A stretch of DNA of 64,000 nucleotides from Symbiodinium natans (GCA_905221605.1 CAJNDS010002104.1:609534-673533), one strand, 5' to 3'; numbered from the stretch's first letter, positions 46,300 through 58,316 are shown. Translations and numbers: made by a program. Notes: generated by a model not told the origin, from the sequence alone.

Positions 46300-48930
46300 C
46301 ACAAAGCACCCCCTGAAGTTTTAGACTGCGGGTATCTATCAAAACCGTCACCCAAGGAATCCAAAGCAAAGTTCTCTTGTTGGTAAGAGCCTGTCGATCT
46401 CCAACACCTGAGAAGTCCTGCAAAACACGTGTTTGGGTACAGCGTTTGGCGGTGCTACGGCCGTAGACCTGGCTCGCGCTTGAGCGAAACGGACCGGGCA
46501 CTTTAGTTCCAACAGCGGAAGCTACGCCTCTACCTGACAATGTGCCCTTTTCTGCGGCTGGCCTCGTCACCCGTCACCAAGAAAGCTGCGTTACTTGCAG
46601 CCACATGCTGAGCTGACATCCCCCCTTTTTTCTCTGAAACCTGCACGAATCCCGTGATTCAAAGCATCCTGCAAGTCAAAACGCCCGAATCCTCACAGCA
46701 ACATCCAGGCTTCTGGCCGTGAGGAACGCTCGTCCTTCGAATCGTAAACGATGCTGCAGGCATACCTGCAAATGACACAGGGGGTCGACTCAAGACCTAA
46801 ACCCCATGCAACGCCCACGTGGCTTCTTTCTCTGAACTTCCGAACGGCCATGTGCTTGAGTAGGCAAGCTCATGCAGGCTCCTCCCTTTCCCACAGTGAC
46901 ATGCCCCGCGGCCAGCCCACATGCGAGAAGCCGAAATGATGCACAACGTATAACCGGAAAGAGAGTTCACCACAAGCAGCTTCGAAAAACAAAAGTGCAA
47001 CCAAAGGAAATTTCACAGGCTCTCACAAGACGCCAATGCCTCTTAGTTCACTGGCCAAAACGTCAACCGCTCTTAAAGGGCACTTGCGCGCACGCCGCTG
47101 CAACTGCTGTGCGAGGTAGGCCAGTTCAGGCTCCCGCCTAAGCTCCGGTCGTTGCCCTTCTTTAAGCTGGCAACGACAACCTGGAGTGGTTCCTGGGACC
47201 CCCGGCCCTTCATCGGCCCAGGCGCCCCCGCAAACCAGCCTCCAGGGCTGAATGCCTCACACCATCGGCAGGTGCAGAAGCACGCAGAGAGAGACAACAC
47301 ATCTGGCTCTCCACTTCTCAGATCAATGAGCCCCTGGGTGTCTCACCCAGCACCGAGAGGCCACAAACCTGAGCAGCGAAAGAGAAAACGGATTCTGTGT
47401 GGTTGTTTCAAAACAGCAGCCTCGACCCCCCAGGCCCCAGATCCCATGCACCCGAAGCCAATCTTGTTTGGACCTGCAACGTCGAAGACCTCTCTGCGCC
47501 ACCATGCGCGGGCAACGTGATCGGGAGGAACCAGAGTACTGGGGCACAACCTTGCTTTGACAAGGCCGGCGCTGGCCGGCCAGCAGCCCGGAGGACGTAG
47601 TCGCCGCGTGCAAGCGCTGATGCCTCCAGCAGCCACTGTAGCCACAGCTCTTTCTGACTCCTGATGCTTCCCGATCCTTCACTGCAAAAGCCTGCTGCCG
47701 TGATGGCTCACTTATAGGTGGGCAAACCCTGGGCTCCAAAGAGAAGCTGCGAACAGGATCCTCAAATCAGACTCGGGACATCAACCGGATCGGTGTTCTC
47801 GGAGCTGAAGCGATGGAAGAAGGCGTGGCCTGGCTGACAAGAGAGCTGGATCTAGACTCTTCGTTGCGTGGAACCTGGGTTTCCTTGTTTCCTTCAAGCC
47901 CCGGAAGAAAAATATATGGTGACAGGTAACATTGCACCAAAAACATCACGAGCGCCACTCAGCCCAACGTTGTGCGCCTGGATGAATAAACAAAACGCAG
48001 ACTTTTGCCTCTACACATTCTTCCGCCCGCAATCGATGCCATCCCTGTTTGAGGTGTGCTGCTGACGCGTGGTGACCAACATCTCCGCATGCCGAGGCCG
48101 CTGCGCTCATGAACCAGAGGCTCCTGCTGCGGAGAGCTACACTCTCTGAAGCCGTGAGCAGGCACAGGACACTCCAAGGCCGAGTGTAAAAGGTTTAGGG
48201 TTTAGGGTTTAGGGTTTAGGGTTTAGGGTTTAGGGTTTAGGGTTTAGGGTTTAGGGTTTAGGGTTTAGGGTTTAGGGTTTAGGGTTTAGGGTTTAGGGTT
48301 TAGAGGCAAGCCAACATTAGCCGACATGAGAGAACACGAGGGAACATGTTGCAACGCCCCGGGTCAGTTGATCATAACACGCTGTCTCCTCCTCCTTCTG
48401 GACCAGGCCCCAATCAGCTTCACCTGAGATCCACATGCTTCCATGCGCAAATCCTTGCTGGCAAAACAACTAGCAGCCTTCAAGATCTTACCCTGAATTG
48501 AAAAAAATCAAGCAAATCAGGCCTTTCCTTCGCCATACGCAGCTGCGTGATATTGTGTGATGCAACCGCACCTTTTTTGCCCTGGGCCTTCCAACTGGAG
48601 AAACTTCGGCATGGAAACATAGATATCTGTAGATCTCGTCGGTCGACAGAGTGTGCTACGCGTTGGAACATGACGGGCAGCTGGGACAGCTTCTTACCAG
48701 CTACTTCCCTCTCTCACATCAACTCACGTTTGCAAAGGCTGCTCCGAATGCTTCCAACAATTTCAAATGATTGAAACTCCGGTGCCACCTCCAGCGGCAT
48801 ACTAGAAAATCTGGCTCGCTTGCAAGAAACGACCGCTCACTTACACGACTTGAAGTCACACAGACCCACACACGTTCAAGAATTTGGTGCCCTTGCGCGA
48901 AGGGCGGAGAATTATCTCAGCCCATCGTCG
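46300..48930. other. unresolved stretch between J-protein and malyl-CoA lyase genes
   Basis: Only weak exon-like fragments are visible on the minus strand, such as EGNKETQVPRNEESRSSSLV near 47.9 kb. No family or exon chain was found. It contains the longest telomere-type tract of the window (48191-48303). Confidence 0.4.
48191..48303 (+). repeat. (TTTAGGG)16 internal telomere-type array
   Basis: Sixteen nearly perfect TTTAGGG units sit between unrelated unique sequences. It is the cleanest such array in the window and lies about 0.6 kb downstream of the malyl-CoA lyase stop. Confidence 0.93.
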
Positions 48931-48934
48931 GACT

Positions 48935-51900
48935 TTACATGGCTGCGATCGCCTCGGCCTTCTTCACGATTGCATCGGCCTGCAAGAGCAAGATGCAAGG
49001 CATGTGCACTACAGGCACCTCACCACTCGTCGAAGACGCACCCACCTGCTTAATGGAGGCGATGTCCACCAGCTTGCCATCCAAGGAGACCGCACCAAGG
49101 CCCTGAGCAAAACACCAGTTCAGTGGCAGCAGCTACGTCAGCGTTGGCAGCTGCCCTCGCCTCCTTCTGCGCGTTCTCCATTGCTTCCAGAACACCTGTT
49201 GGGAGTCCGGTTCTGCGATGCTGGTACATGGCCCCACGCTCTTAACCCAGGCGATGTTGCTGCTGCTGTGGCCCGGAATTGCCCAAAACTGGCGTCGTGA
49301 ACTCACAAGCCTGCACCCATTCTTTGCTATTCCGTTGCCCGACGCCATTCTTGCGGACTAAGTCTCGTCTGGCTTGCTTCACTTCAGCCTCACCAGGGCT
49401 GAAAACCTCGTTCGCCAGCGCTACCTGCTCAGCAGCTTAAACGAAGCTGGCAGATTCACAACACCTCCACTCTGCGACGTGGGCCCATCATGCTACATGG
49501 GGACAAGTGAAACAAACCTTGCCTGGCTGGGATGGATGGCCCATTTTCCCTCCATGCCAAGGGCAGCTCCGCGTTCGCACTGTGCCTTCGCGGGGCCAAG
49601 ACAAACATGAACCCTAAACCCTGCACTCTAAACCCTAACCCTAAACCCGAAACTCTAGTTGAACAGTTGAGGGTGCAGGTAAAAGCCCGGCAGCCTTGTA
49701 GCCATCGGGGTCTGCGATGTCGCCGAAGGGCCCTCAGCTTCCACGGACTCGATCCCACGTGGTTTGACAGGGTCTGCAGGGTCTCGCAGCCGAACCCCTT
49801 CTCTTCAAAGCTCATCACGGAAGCTTGGAACTTTTTTTGCTTGGAACTCTTGAAGAAGGTTCTGGCATTGTCATCGTTACTGAGTTATTGAGGACGCAGT
49901 GCTGCCGAACGGCCGTCCACGGGGCGAAGCCCGTTCGCGCGCGCTGCCACAACGATCCTGCAGCCAGAAACCCCCCGGAACCCGGCGTTGCGACATGTCG
50001 CAACAAACTCCCAGCGCAGAAGATTCAGGGCGGGCGTTTCGGGGTACGCACGGCATGGACTGCAACTCGGGAAGCTCCTGGCCATGGCATAGTGCCAGGG
50101 GTCGCCCCAGAAGAAGTCGCGGGCCTTGTCGCCATCCTCAGAACTTGCGCAGGTCTTGGCTTAGCATGAAGGCTGGAGCTCCGGTCCTTGTCCGTGAGCA
50201 CGCCGTAGAGCTTGTTTGGTCCGCCGATGTTTGTGGTCCGTGACTTTGTGGAGGCCGCGTAGTCCTGCCGGCTACAGGGCGCGCCACCCAAAAACAAGTA
50301 CTGACCCATGATTCCATGATGCGCTTGAATCAACGCGGAGCCGTCTGTCCGCCACGCCGAAGTGGAGAGACTCGTTCCGCTTGGACGCCGCGGCAATCTC
50401 GTGGATGTTCATCATACCTGTTTGGGGGACCACCAGGAAAAGCCGTCCAGTGCCCTCAGCCTTACTTTCTGCATTATGGGTCAAGCCAAGGCGCCCATCG
50501 TGGCTTCGATGATGAGCCCGAACCCAATCTTCTTCTTGCGCCCCATGAACTCCTGAACATACGTAACAATGCAAACGGGAGTCTTTAGCCCTCACATTCC
50601 TTTAGTTTCCCCAGCTCTTGGCACAACCTACGACATGAAATAAAAGCATATGACATGACATGTACAAAGCGACGGCTTGCGGGCGCCGCGGAGGCAAACC
50701 TGCAATGGCCAGCTAGGTGGCCAAGTAATCCCTGACAAGATCTGACAGGCTCCCCCCAATCCCTTTGGGACCGGGGCCCCTGACTGACGGGCAGACGGTG
50801 TTCGGGTAAGATGCTGGCGGTGCGGGCGGATTCTTGAGCGCATTGGGCGCGGTCGGCCTGCCTGCCTTCCGTTCGTTTTAGCTGCTTGTTGTGATCCAAG
50901 CCATCTGACACCACACAACATCCGCCCCTGCCCCTGTTCGGGCGCCCATGCCGCTTTGCTTGGAGTCTACTTGGAGTTTCATGCTAGGCGCCTCCTGGGC
51001 CAGTCTCCACACGAAAGTCTTTTCCTCCCTCTATGACTGCTCCACAGGCTACGGTAGCAACAGACATGGCCACGCCTCTACCTGGCTGACCAAGGAGTCT
51101 GCCATGTAGACGTCCTCTTGCGGCACCACTCAATCTCTTGATTCTGAATCATACTTACAGCCAAGCTCAATCAAGCCATGCCAGCTCGTATCGGCTACCC
51201 TGGACCGTCATCATTCCAGCAAACCTGCTTCTACTCTGCTTGTGCGGCGTGGTCCTTTCCGTTGCCAACCATGGGAATGACGAACATGTCGCACCGCTCC
51301 CCCGCCTGCTGGCGCTCACGCGTTGTGTGAAATACGCAGTTTTTCGAATCCAGTCTTGCAAGTGGCCCAGGCTACTGTAGAGCGTCACGTATGCAAGGTT
51401 TTTTATGCGGGTCTACGGCGTCGCTCTCCTGTTGCAGGCTTGTGAGACTTAGGACCCTCCACTGTCCCAGAAATGCCCACCGCTACTTGTAGAGCGTCAA
51501 GAAACTACTCCCATAGTTTGCTGAGAAAACCCGTTTCTGCAATGCCGGTCAACATGGAAGCTTTCGCATGCCGGAAGACGAGCCTACTTTTACCGTGTCG
51601 CAGAACATAGCCCGAACAGTTCTTGGGGCGACAGACAGCGAGCTTTCGTCCTTACTGCGCACCATTCTACATGCCGTGTGTCAGCTCAATCACTGCAGGC
51701 CCATGTGCTCTTGGCCTGTTCGATGATGTCAACGACATCGCGGTACATGTGGTGGCTATACAGGCCGTTGATTCTGACCTGGTTATTGTATTTTGGCACA
51801 AGACTCCAAACAAGTCTGAATTGAGATGGTCATGTTCTCAATTCAGAAGCTGCCATGAAGCCATTCGAAAGCTCCCGGCGGCAACCGTCTTCTTGCCAAA

Positions 51901-53084
51901 GTCGACTTCCTGTTGCGTAAGCTGATGAAAAGCCCACAGGCGCGCAAGAGCTAGGTGAGACCGTCAACCCCAAAGACTGACCCACAAAGCGCTCAACAAG
52001 CTTCAGCATAAAATACTCACAGAATGTGCAACAGGCGCCAGGATCCAATGCTGGACCGTGTTTTTATGTGGAAATTAGTCTCCTGGACTGGACGTCTGGG
52101 TGTCGACATGTTTGCTTGACTGCAAGTCAGGGTTTACCATATGGGTTGGGGGGGGGAGAGGGAAAGGGGGGAAAGGGAGGAAAGGGGGGGAGGAAAGGGG
52201 GGAAAGGGGGAAAGGGGAAAGGGGGGCAGGGGTGAAAGGGGGGACAGGGGGGAAAGGGGAAGGGGGGAAAGGGGGGAAGGGGGGGCAGGGGGGGAAGGGG
52301 GGGAAGGGGGGGGGGGGGGGGGTAAGAAGGGGGAAGGGGGGGAAGGGGGGGGGAAGGGGGGGAAGGGGGGGAAGGGGGAGGAGGGGGGTGCTGGACAGCC
52401 ACATTTGGCGTGCTGGACTCGGCACTCCACATTCAGAGCCACCTGAGATTCATTCTTTTTTATGACTTAGACTACTACATTACGCCATTTCGACATTTCG
52501 ACATTACAACATGACAACATTACAAAAAACACAACTTTACTACAACACTACTACAACATTACAACATTACTACAACATTACTACAACATTACTATAAAAT
52601 CACTACAACATTACTACAACAACATGACAACATTACTACATTACTGCATTGCTACATTTTTACATTACTTCATGACTACATGACGACATGACTACATGAC
52701 TACATGACTACATGACCACTCGACTACTCGACTACTCCTGTACATGACATTGGTTGGTCCTTCAGCGCTTGGATGACGTTCTTCCGGGCGATTTCCTTCT
52801 CTCCAACGGCAACCGAGTCTTCAAGGTCCATCACCTCTAGCGACACATATCTGACAAGGCGGCTGGGGGCCGACGTGAATCAACACAAAATCGTGCTACA
52901 GTTGCTCTCACATCCTTCGAAAGGCCAAGCCTGCAGTCCAACCAAAGCTAAACAAACATCTCTACAAGAGTTCTACAAGCATCCAAGACAGAATGTGTTC
53001 GCCGAGTGTCCACGACATCCGCGGCAGATTTTGCAGCCTTGGGAATGATCTTGGCCTGGGTGCCGGGCACGTAGAGCTCACAGC
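48935..53084 (-). CDS. mcl: malyl-CoA lyase (HpcH/HpaI aldolase family), 17 exons, first exon not found
   Basis: Exons join in frame: 53084-53014, 52834-52760, 51909-51880, 51778-51716, 51305-51255, 51114-51082, 50552-50495, 50417-50350, 50264-50187, 50136-50078, 49957-49914, 49732-49692, 49585-49523, 49424-49370, 49195-49161, 49102-49046 and 48979-48935 (TAA). The 307 residues follow the bacterial enzyme: CELYVPGTQ, VMDLEDSVA, VRINGLYSHHMYRD (substrate-binding Arg), GLIIEATMG (Mg2+ ligand Glu), FGVADYAASTKSRTTNIGG (Mg2+ ligand Asp), FWGDPWHYAMAR, RPVDGPFGDIADPDGY, GKWAIHPSQVALANEVFSP and LDGKLVDIAS. The family cleaves L-malyl-CoA to acetyl-CoA and glyoxylate. Close likeness to proteobacterial enzymes suggests old horizontal transfer (inference). 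A start with MWRLRAVRLA at about 53404 is possible; exon 1 must end in one base of the Arg codon. Introns: 7 GC, 6 GA, 3 GT donors; all AG|G acceptors. Confidence 0.9.
49607..49645. repeat. short telomere-type tract in a malyl-CoA lyase intron
   Basis: CCCTAAACCCTGCACTCTAA followed by CCCTAACCCTAAACCC lies between exons 49732-49692 and 49585-49523. Confidence 0.75.
52145..52400 (+). repeat. pure G/A tract of about 250 bp
   Basis: Runs of four to fifteen G separated by AA or AAA, almost without pyrimidines on the plus strand, lie in the intron between malyl-CoA lyase exons 52834-52760 and 51909-51880. On the transcribed (minus-sense) RNA it is C/T-rich. Gly/Lys- and Pro-rich frames here are artefacts. 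Confidence 0.9.
52469..52740 (+). repeat. degenerate ACATTACTACA / ACATGACTACA satellite
   Basis: Short units based on ACATTACTACAAC, changing gradually to CTACATGACTACATGAC, fill this stretch directly after the G/A tract, in the same intron of the malyl-CoA lyase gene. Confidence 0.8.
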
Positions 53085-56000
53085 CTGGGCACTCCCAGCA
53101 CTTCTTGAAGTGTCCGGTTCGCTGAGCACAGTTCACGAGGCTTTGCGGAGAACGCATGTTTTGCACCTCGAATTTGAAACTGTGAGGCCCAAGCGGTTCA
53201 ATCTTGGCGTGGCCTGGCAAATAACAAGCCATGTTCTCTTTTCTCTGACCGTGCACTGGCAATGTCTGCCTGGTTTGAGGCTTCCTAATTCAACTTGAAA
53301 CCTTTCAAGCACCTGGTAGCCTTCGTCGGCCTTCCACACTCCCCACGAACAGCATAAGACTTTCTTCTGCGAGGCGCACAGCTCTCAGGCGCCACATGTG
53401 ACTGTGACCGGCTGACTCAAAGACGGCTCTCCTGCTGTACCCGATGGGCGACAGCCGTCACCAATATTTCCTTGACTCATGCCTCCGACGCTGACACCTC
53501 CGACGCTGACGCCTCTTTCGCTGACGCCTCCAACCCGCGCCGCAACACAAGGCTCACTACCAAACAAATCTGATCTGAGCCTCATCAAACTTTTAAGTAA
53601 TCAGAACGGTCTTCGAATCAAGCCCCCCGGTTGCCTTGCCAAGTTCGATGCATTCCGCTTCGTTGTGGCGAGGCTGTCTTCATCTACTGCTGTGCAACAG
53701 ATACGGCAAAAAAGCTCCCCAACCTCCAGTGCCCCGGCCTTGACGGCATGCGAAGACGCACATAGAGCCAGCACACACCCGTACGAATTGCGCAGACTTG
53801 CTGTTGCGCCCCTTGCCCCGCCGAAACTCCCAGGCTTCACTCAACTCGGCGACCACCTTTGAATGCCTGGCTTTCCTTGCGTCTGGTCAGTTCTCACCAC
53901 GATGGAAAAAAGGTACCCTAACAACTAGGGGCCCCCTTGTAATCGCAACCCCAACAGGCACCATAATTTAGAGGAGTGACCTGTTTTCTAATCATGAACG
54001 AGAAGTTCAGACCAGAAGCGTGAGGACACAGCGAAGGATTTCGCAGGACAGCAAATGCGATTTGTTCAACGCGCAAGTCACTTTTTAGTGACCATAAGCA
54101 TCGACCTTGTAAACCTTCGTGGGTTCACAGGAACCTAAACTACATGCCAACCATTTCCAGACTTTATGCGGCTCGTAGGTAAGAAATTTCCGTTCATCCC
54201 TATCATGAGCAATGCCAAAAGCTAATCTGCGTAACATAGTAAGGGTCATGCCAACTTTGGCGATGCTGGAAATACGAACGCGTGTGGCGGCAAAACAGAT
54301 GGCCTCCTGCACGGCCGTGAAGCTGTTCCTGCATCCATCGCTGCAGATCATGGCAGATCCAAGCACTGCCTAAGCCGCCAGCTCGTCCTGAAAGCTCCGC
54401 TGACAGCAGCAGGCACCCTGCCGTTGCGAATGCCTGGGCCCAACTTAGGAAAAGACACCGTGGATGATGCTGGATGCCGAGCGTTTATGAACACTTCAGT
54501 TTAGAATTGCATGCCAACACCTGGGCACACGCATCTGCAGGCCCAATGCCGTCAATCTTCCACTGGCGTGCGCAGTGCTGCAATCCCAGCCCCGATCGCT
54601 ACTTCGGAAGAGTAAGGCCAAGCGCCCTGAGCAAGTCGAGAGAGCATCCTGCCACAGCACTCTGCGACGCAACTGCCATGTGCAAGAGCCATGCCTGGGG
54701 CCTAAAACCTCTCACACCTGACGCCCGCAGGAAACTCAGCAGACGCACAGAAAGATCCGCGAAACTCAAACTAAGTTAAAGTTTTAAAGCCATTCTGGAG
54801 GAACTGTCAAGCCACCGCTACGTGTCTGGCCGGCGGCGGTCCTGGCTCGGTTCTTCGAAAGTGCACACTTCCAGCTGGGGGACTCTTGAGCCAAAAATCT
54901 GCGCAGCGATGATGCGGCACCAAAGCCAGGCAAAATAGAGAGCAAAACAGGCTTTATACTGTCGTTGTCGATCCGTCCGACTCAACATGGCGTCCACACG
55001 ATCAAAACGCAGAGAACCGGGCCCACTGGCGCCCCAAAACCAGATTTCAGCCTGTGCAAACAACAAAAACTCAGGGCAGCACCAGTCGACAACGACCTTT
55101 GCACGCACGAGGCAAGGCCCAAACAGATGTGCGTGCGGGTCAACCTGGGGATTGATGATGAAGACTTAGCACCCCTTCCTTTCCAACAACAAAGCCGTGA
55201 AAGGCCCCGTTACCACTCCGCATCATGTTGTGGTGTGATGTTGAGTGCACATTGCCAATACTACCTTCAACGGTGGCTGCAAGCCATCCCCCTCCAAGTT
55301 TTCACCTCCGGCCCTCAACAATTATTGGAATTTATATGACTTATTTCGACAAGACTTCTAGAAAGTGTTGAATCAAGCCCAATTGCGCCTCGGTAAACGA
55401 CGGCCGACAAAGGACAATGCCTGGCGAAGTTGAAAAAGCGTGCCCGACAAACGATGACGCAGCCATACTGGCAACGTTCCAACTGAGACATGCTAAGTGT
55501 AGCGTCAAGGTCAACCCATTGCGCACCGGCGCTATGCCCCTGCCTGGCCTACCAGAAACCATTTACAGGAATGGCAAAAAAACATTCCAGGCTCGATACC
55601 AGAGCATATCATCAGGTCTCAACAGTTCGCTCGTTCCATGTCCAAATCTGGCACATGTTAAGCACCGACGAAGCTCGCTCCAACCAACCCTGAAATGCGT
55701 GCTGGTGGCGGTGGAGGAGGAGGAGGAGGAGTAGGAGGAGGAGGAGGAGGAAAAGGAAAAAATGATTGTTGAACAGGCGACGAACGCTGACAGTCATGCA
55801 ATACGACCGTGGGCCAACATCAGCATCAGTCTGCCGTCACACACTGAAATTTAAACAGACCAATGGCAACACCTCCACTTCAGCAAGCAGCCTGTGTTCG
55901 CCCACCTGCTGCTCAAAAAGGGTCAACAACAGTGCGTTTAAGCAACACATGCTCCTTACCGCTCTGGCCTCTAACCCCATTGCAGAAGGAGGTGCATGAT

Positions 56001-56460
56001 GAACCATGAGCCTCATGAAGGAAGCCATGGTGATTGGGCTCACGCCGTCCCAGCCATGTGGATGTGGTTTGTCTCAGGCATTTGCTGGATACCGCGGCTG
56101 TTGCGCAAATACCTCCGTCAAACTGCATCAGTCTGCATCAGTCTGCAACCAACGAACAATGAAGCTGCAACGGCGAAAAGCACACATGACCAGGAGCACT
56201 CTTCGGACACGATATCAGACAATCTGCGGACTTGGTCCTGCAACGACAGCACTCTCAGGCTCATACGTTGAACGAAATTCTAACTCATCACCGGTATCTG
56301 CCAGCATGTTTGTGATAATCAAAGTCCTCCCAGAACTCTTTGTTGAGGTAGTCCCGTGTCCGGTAAAAAAGCGTGGCGATGGCTGGAACGGAATCCGCGT
56401 CTTCCGCCAGCCGTACCCTAGCGCATCCATGCATCAGGTATCCACATGCAATGGTTAACC
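53085..56460. other. stretch without a resolved gene
   Basis: The missing first exon of the malyl-CoA lyase gene should lie at the start of this stretch. Minus-strand frames at 54085-54366 (93 codons, including RDERKFLTYEPHKVWKWLA) and 54818-55108 look somewhat coding but match nothing I know. A (GGA)n run lies at about 55710-55752. Nothing else is supported. Confidence 0.45.
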
Positions 56461-56469
56461 ACACACTTT

Positions 56470-56990
56470 TCTGCCTGCATGACCATGGTCCCGAGTCAGT
56501 CTAACTACGGGTTTCTTTTTCACACGCCTTTCTACGTCAGCAGCGCAGCGGCAGGCGGCTGGGTCCCTCAGCGTTTGCAAATCCAGGACCTCATCCAGCC
56601 CCGGCGCCGCGCTCAACGTGGCGCCTGGCAGGGCCCGCACGCGTCCAAGGGCTGTGTGGCCAACCGCCTGCTGCACAGAGACGGACAGCATGCTCCGCCA
56701 GCGACGGGCCCACCTGGTGGGGCACGGGCACGGTGTGCGCGGAGGGCGACCAAGCGCCGAGCCAGCTTCACCACATCCTCGTGCCACCGCCCGCCCACCT
56801 CGCAGCCGAGGATGCATAGGCCTTGCGCGCCACTGGCCACCGGTTCCGGGCATGTGGCATGGTGTGGCATGCTTGCGCCGTGTGGCGGCCCTCAGGACAG
56901 CCCCATCTGCCGCTGTAGGCACCAAAGAGAGTCCCGGTCCCAAATCCGGGAGCCGCTCATCATGGCAGAGCTTCGCTGACAGGTGGGGGT
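56470..56990 (-). mobile_element. LINE family-1 fragment, copy C (3' end only)
   Basis: Minus-strand reading gives AADGAVLRAATRRKHAT and RRWRSMLSVSVQQAVGHTAL, homologous to the last part of copies A (61.1-61.4 kb) and B (58.4-58.8 kb). The sense strand then runs into a tail GGCGTGTGAAAAA near 56526-56513, as in copy A. It is strongly 5'-truncated and frameshifted, as expected of a dead non-LTR insertion. Confidence 0.75.
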
Positions 56991-57004
56991 GAGGGTGGAT
57001 GGGA

Positions 57005-58316
57005 GGTGCGACTCCCATCCAGACCTATAGATGCAGCAAGACCATGACACTCAAGGCAACACGCGCACTGATTCAGCACGCAAACGCGTTATATGGCGAG
57101 CGCTTCGTCATTACTTCTTGTGGGGATGGACACGGATGGACACGGTACCATGGACATAGCTGCTGTTCGCACGTTGTTTGCCAGCAAGAGACGGTGGTGG
57201 TATCAGCAAGATCCCCTGCTGTCGTTTAGATGTAATGATCATCAAGTTCATCTTCCGGCCACCACTGCAAAAGAGCAGACTGCACACACTGTCAGAGGAG
57301 GTGTTCTTCAGCTTGTGACATATAACTGTCGGACCCTCGGGCACTCATCGGCAAGGCCTGTTGAGATTGCTGAAGACTTGTACTCGAGAGGGGCGCAGGC
57401 TGCCGCGCCTCAGGGTACCTGCTGGAAACACGCCACGCCACGTTCAGAATGGACAGTTTACAGCAGAAAGGGCCGGCCAATCTACTTTTGCTTCTCTTGG
57501 AGTAAAGCCGGGAGAGATACACATGGTGGCATTCTCCCTTTGCTTCAGGTGGAAAGATTTGACAAGCAGAAGTTCACCGAGCGCTATGATCCAGTGAAGT
57601 GTTGTGCTGGCAGGATTGGGGGTGTTCGATGTGTGGATCGTAGAGCTCTGTGAAATATCTAGGGGCGCACTTGCAGGCGCAGCCCTCTTGCAAACTTGAG
57701 GCAAACAAGCGCACAGCTGCTGCAAGATCTGCGTTTGCGATGTTCGCCAAGTTCTTCCGGAGATCTACAGTGCCCCACCAACGCAAGATCATGGTCTTTC
57801 GAGCCGAGGCGCTCCTTTCAGCACTCGAAGGGAGAGTATTGAGCCAGAGCGACCTTGACAAGTTGGAAGCTGCTAGAGGGCTTCTTCTGCGGCGTATCTT
57901 CGGTGTGCGAGGATATGGCAAGGTTTCCACTGAGCAGGTCGCAGTTTTTGTTCCGATTTTCTTGCTGAGACGAGTCTGTGGATTGGCTGAGGTTGCTACT
58001 GAGCTTCGCGTCCGAAGGTTGCTGTGGCTCAGGAGGTCCCTGCTCGCAAGGCGAAATGGCGAAGTTCGATTGGAATTGGCAGCGATTTTCGGGGTTTCGC
58101 CACGGCAAGCCACAGCACTAATCAACGAAGCTGGGCAGCTCACTCCCGCTGCTCCTGCGACCTTCGTGCCCTGCTTCCGAATTGGAAAGGCTTTGTGGCA
58201 GGATGGAAGGGGGACTTTTTGCGGACAGCAGAGTCCAGCATTCGAGACATGAGAGGTGCCTTTGGCGACGCTTCGCTACCGCAGTCTCTAACTGTTACGC
58301 GGAGCTGCTAAAACCC
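57005..58316 (+). mobile_element. LINE remnant of another family: endonuclease start fused to RT thumb
   Basis: On the plus strand, 57093-57640 reads LQLVTYNCRTLG ... EIAEDLYSRGAQAAAPQGT, the N-terminal part of an APE-type endonuclease as in Jockey/R1-like LINEs. Directly after (from about 57650) comes KYLGAHLQAQPSCKLEANKR and SFAMFAKFFRRSTVPHQRKI, the region after the RT palm (thumb), up to LEAARGLLLRRIFGVRGYG. The whole catalytic palm and most of the endonuclease are missing. A later frameshift (about 58160) moves the frame to LLPNWKGFVAGWKGDFLR. An internally deleted, inactive copy. Confidence 0.7.

Noticed and set aside
48191-48303. CRISPR-like or satellite array
   Set aside because: No spacers; simple TTTAGGG repeat in a eukaryotic context.
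52075-52465. Gly/Lys-rich and Pro-rich frames of about 100-120 codons
   Set aside because: Translations of the G/A tract inside an intron of the malyl-CoA lyase gene.
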